This document shows, piece after piece, positions 6,371 to 7,347 of a stretch of 7,347 bases of DNA. The stretch spans positions 1 to 7,347 of the forward strand of contig VGHV01000122.1 of the NCBI GenBank assembly GCA_016868095.1, read 5' to 3'. This DNA comes from Betaproteobacteria bacterium (GTDB lineage Bacteria; Pseudomonadota; Gammaproteobacteria; Burkholderiales; Burkholderiaceae_E). Below the pieces are notes generated by a model that saw only the letters and a program-made list of their open reading frames with translations, had not been told where the DNA came from and made no database searches. The position numbers were made by a program, and so were the translations under genes. How positions within the stretch are numbered: the stretch's first letter is position 1; every line of letters begins with the position of its first letter.

Positions 6371-7220
6371 CTGCTAAAGCATAAGCCTCGGCAGGGGTTC
6401 TCATGTTCAGCGCCTGGTGAGGGCGCCTGTGGTTATAAAAACCGATCCAATCCCCAATGACACGGCTGGCGTGCTGCAAGGTCTCGAACCGGTGGCGATG
6501 AACACATTGATCCTTGAGGGTTCTGATGACCCGCTCGACCATGCCGTTCTGCTCTGGGCTGTACGGCGTGATGAACTCCTGCTGCAGCCCATAGCTTTTA
6601 ACCAAAGCGGTGTAACTTCTGCTGGTGAAGACTAATCCGTTGTCCGATCGCAGAAGGAACGGCGTTTGGACACGGCCAAGATGCCCGTATCGCGCTATCA
6701 AAGCTTGCTCCAGCGCCGACTCGGCCGTTTTGGAACGGCCGAGTCGGCTGAGGTGCCATCCGAGCAATTCCCGCGTGTGGCAATCAATGACCAAGGCCAG
6801 CGCGGCCCAGTTGTCCCGTCCACACCAGACCCGGCACATGTCGGTGGCCCATCGCTCATTTGGGGCCGTGGCGACCGAGGGCAGAGCCTGGATGCGGGGC
6901 CGGAATCCAACAGGCTGTTTGCGAACCTGCCAGCCCATGATCTGGAACACGCGCTGAACAGTATTCTTGTTCATGTCCAGCAGATGCGCCACGGTCCGGT
7001 ATCCAAAGGATGGGTTCTCTTCGATCATGGCCTTGATCGGCTTGACGAACTGCTCCTGGACCTTGGGCGCACCCTTGGTGGGCTTGTACTACACCGTGCG
7101 GCGCGGAACATCGAACCAACCGCAGAGCTTGACCAGGCTGACCATCACGCCATCGTCTTTCAAGGTCTACTGAAGCTCCAGGATCATTTGTCGTCCTCGT
7201 TGCCCAGCAGGGAGTTCAAT
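6366..7220 (-). pseudogene. IS3-family transposase OrfB, interrupted by two in-frame TAG codons
   Basis: The open part, from ATG 7028 to 6366, encodes 220 residues with an HTH_21-like segment (FGYRTVAHLLDMNKNTVQ) and a complete integrase core. The catalytic triad is visible (numbering from that ATG): Asp63 in WATDMC, Asp129 in LRSDNGLVF and Glu165 in QNGMVERVIRTLK, a D(35)E spacing, ending in GFYNHRRPHQAL. The same frame continues upstream with clearly homologous coding (VSLVKLCGWFDVPRRTV, YKPTKGAPKVQEQFVKPIKA) but is cut by TAG at 7091-7089, where RTVYYK is expected, and by TAG at 7169-7167. The natural start is either the ATG at 7187, overlapping the orfA stop as ATGA, or a -1 frameshift at the A7 run. 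The first 53 codons are therefore lost from a normally initiated product. Residual translation from 7028 might give a shortened protein. Confidence 0.85.
6715..6748. repeat. Perfect 15-bp inverted repeat with a 4-base loop inside orfB
   Basis: GCCGACTCGGCCGTT (6715-6729) is exactly complementary to AACGGCCGAGTCGGC (6734-6748), separated by TTGG. The stem is GC-rich and would form a very stable hairpin in RNA or single-stranded DNA. It lies within codons of the transposase segment LSRLGRSKTAESA, between the first and second catalytic aspartates, so the protein constrains it as well. Confidence 0.9.
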
Positions 7221-7347
7221 TTTTTTCTTGCACGCAGTTCCAGCATCGCCTCTCCGTACGCCTCCTGCAGCTCACGGAGCTGCCGTTCGTACTGTTCTTT
7301 GATCTCTGGAGGCTTGGTCCGAAGCGCGTTCTCCATGCCCTTCTTGT
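7184..7347 (-). CDS. IS3-family OrfA, C-terminal part (start outside the window)
   Basis: The last 53 codons of OrfA are visible, ending at TGA 7186-7184. The sequence is rich in charged residues with a leucine-repeat character (EQYERQLRELQEAYGEAMLE, then LRARKKLNSLLGNEDDK), as expected for the oligomerisation region that follows the N-terminal helix-turn-helix of IS3-family OrfA. The DNA-binding domain is beyond the window. An A7 run in AGA-AAA-AAA-TTG lies 11 codons before the stop, and the stop overlaps an ATG in the orfB frame. OrfA alone binds the IS ends and often represses; OrfAB made by frameshifting is the transposase. The visible part is intact. Confidence 0.75.
   Translation of the reverse strand, partial: KKGMENALRTKPPEIKEQYERQLRELQEAYGEAMLELRARKKLNSLLGNEDDK
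7220..7226 (-). other. Probable -1 programmed ribosomal frameshift site (A7) of the IS3 element
   Basis: Seven adenines on the - strand lie in the orfA frame as AGA AAA AAA, giving the slippery heptamer A AAA AAA. A -1 slip moves ribosomes exactly into the orfB frame (ATT GAA CTC ...), as known for many IS3-family elements. In this copy the shifted frame reaches a TAG at 7169, so a full OrfAB fusion cannot form. Confidence 0.65.

Larger units (their letters stand above)
6338..7347 (-). mobile_element. IS3-family insertion sequence, one end plus orfB and part of orfA (continues beyond the window)
   Basis: The element is recognised from its DDE transposase (orfB) and the preceding orfA end, in the two-frame arrangement of the IS3 family. 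I place the end downstream of orfB at TGTATTGACCC (from 6338), because IS3-family elements start with TG and often read TGTA-TGACCC. The other terminal repeat lies outside the window, so the end and any target duplication cannot be confirmed. The transposase frame is damaged, so this copy is probably immobile unless helped by another copy. Confidence 0.75.

Noticed and set aside
6856..7119. 87-codon - strand frame overlapping orfB in another frame
   Set aside because: The orfB frame carries the conserved transposase sequence over this stretch; the other frame has no family pattern.

Overview
The window looks like accessory DNA from a Gram-negative proteobacterium, most likely a betaproteobacterium of the Burkholderiales (Comamonadaceae or Alcaligenaceae type). 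This is inference. It rests on the Bug/TctC-type periplasmic receptor (a family expanded in that order), a SenB-type glycosyltransferase next to a selenophosphate synthase, and an IS3-family element. No rRNA or tRNA gene was found to fix the taxon.

Left part (1-1146): the first 31 codons of a probable nitroreductase run leftward off the window. Behind it, on the same strand, lies a small seven-cysteine GFA-family zinc protein. Eight bases past its stop codon begins a 109-bp structure with the layout of an integron attC site: R and L boxes, 5-nt spacers and one unpaired G. The GFA gene may therefore be a former integron cassette. No integrase and no second attC were seen. A 224-bp spacer and a broken excisionase-like winged-helix fragment follow.

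Middle part (1147-3330, + strand, visibly more AT-rich): an intact SenB-like selenosugar synthase gene is followed after 31 bp by a selD/senC-like selenophosphate synthase gene. Together they could make selenophosphate and transfer selenium to a UDP-sugar, the first two steps towards selenoneine. The third gene, senA, is not adjacent. The selD copy has a one-base deletion and has also lost a metal-binding aspartate (Ala at the position of E. coli Asp91), so it appears to be a pseudogene, leaving senB without its local partner.

Right-middle part (3592-6239, - strand): a two-gene operon encodes a 540-residue protein of four rhodanese-like domains, of which only the second keeps its catalytic cysteine, then a Bug/TctC periplasmic solute-binding protein. 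A good sigma70-like promoter lies upstream at 6300-6328.

Right end (about 6338-7347, - strand): one end of an IS3-family element. It has a decayed orfB with two in-frame TAG codons, the C-terminal part of orfA, an A7 slippery run, an ATGA orfA/orfB overlap and a striking 15-bp perfect hairpin inside orfB. The other end of the IS is outside the window.
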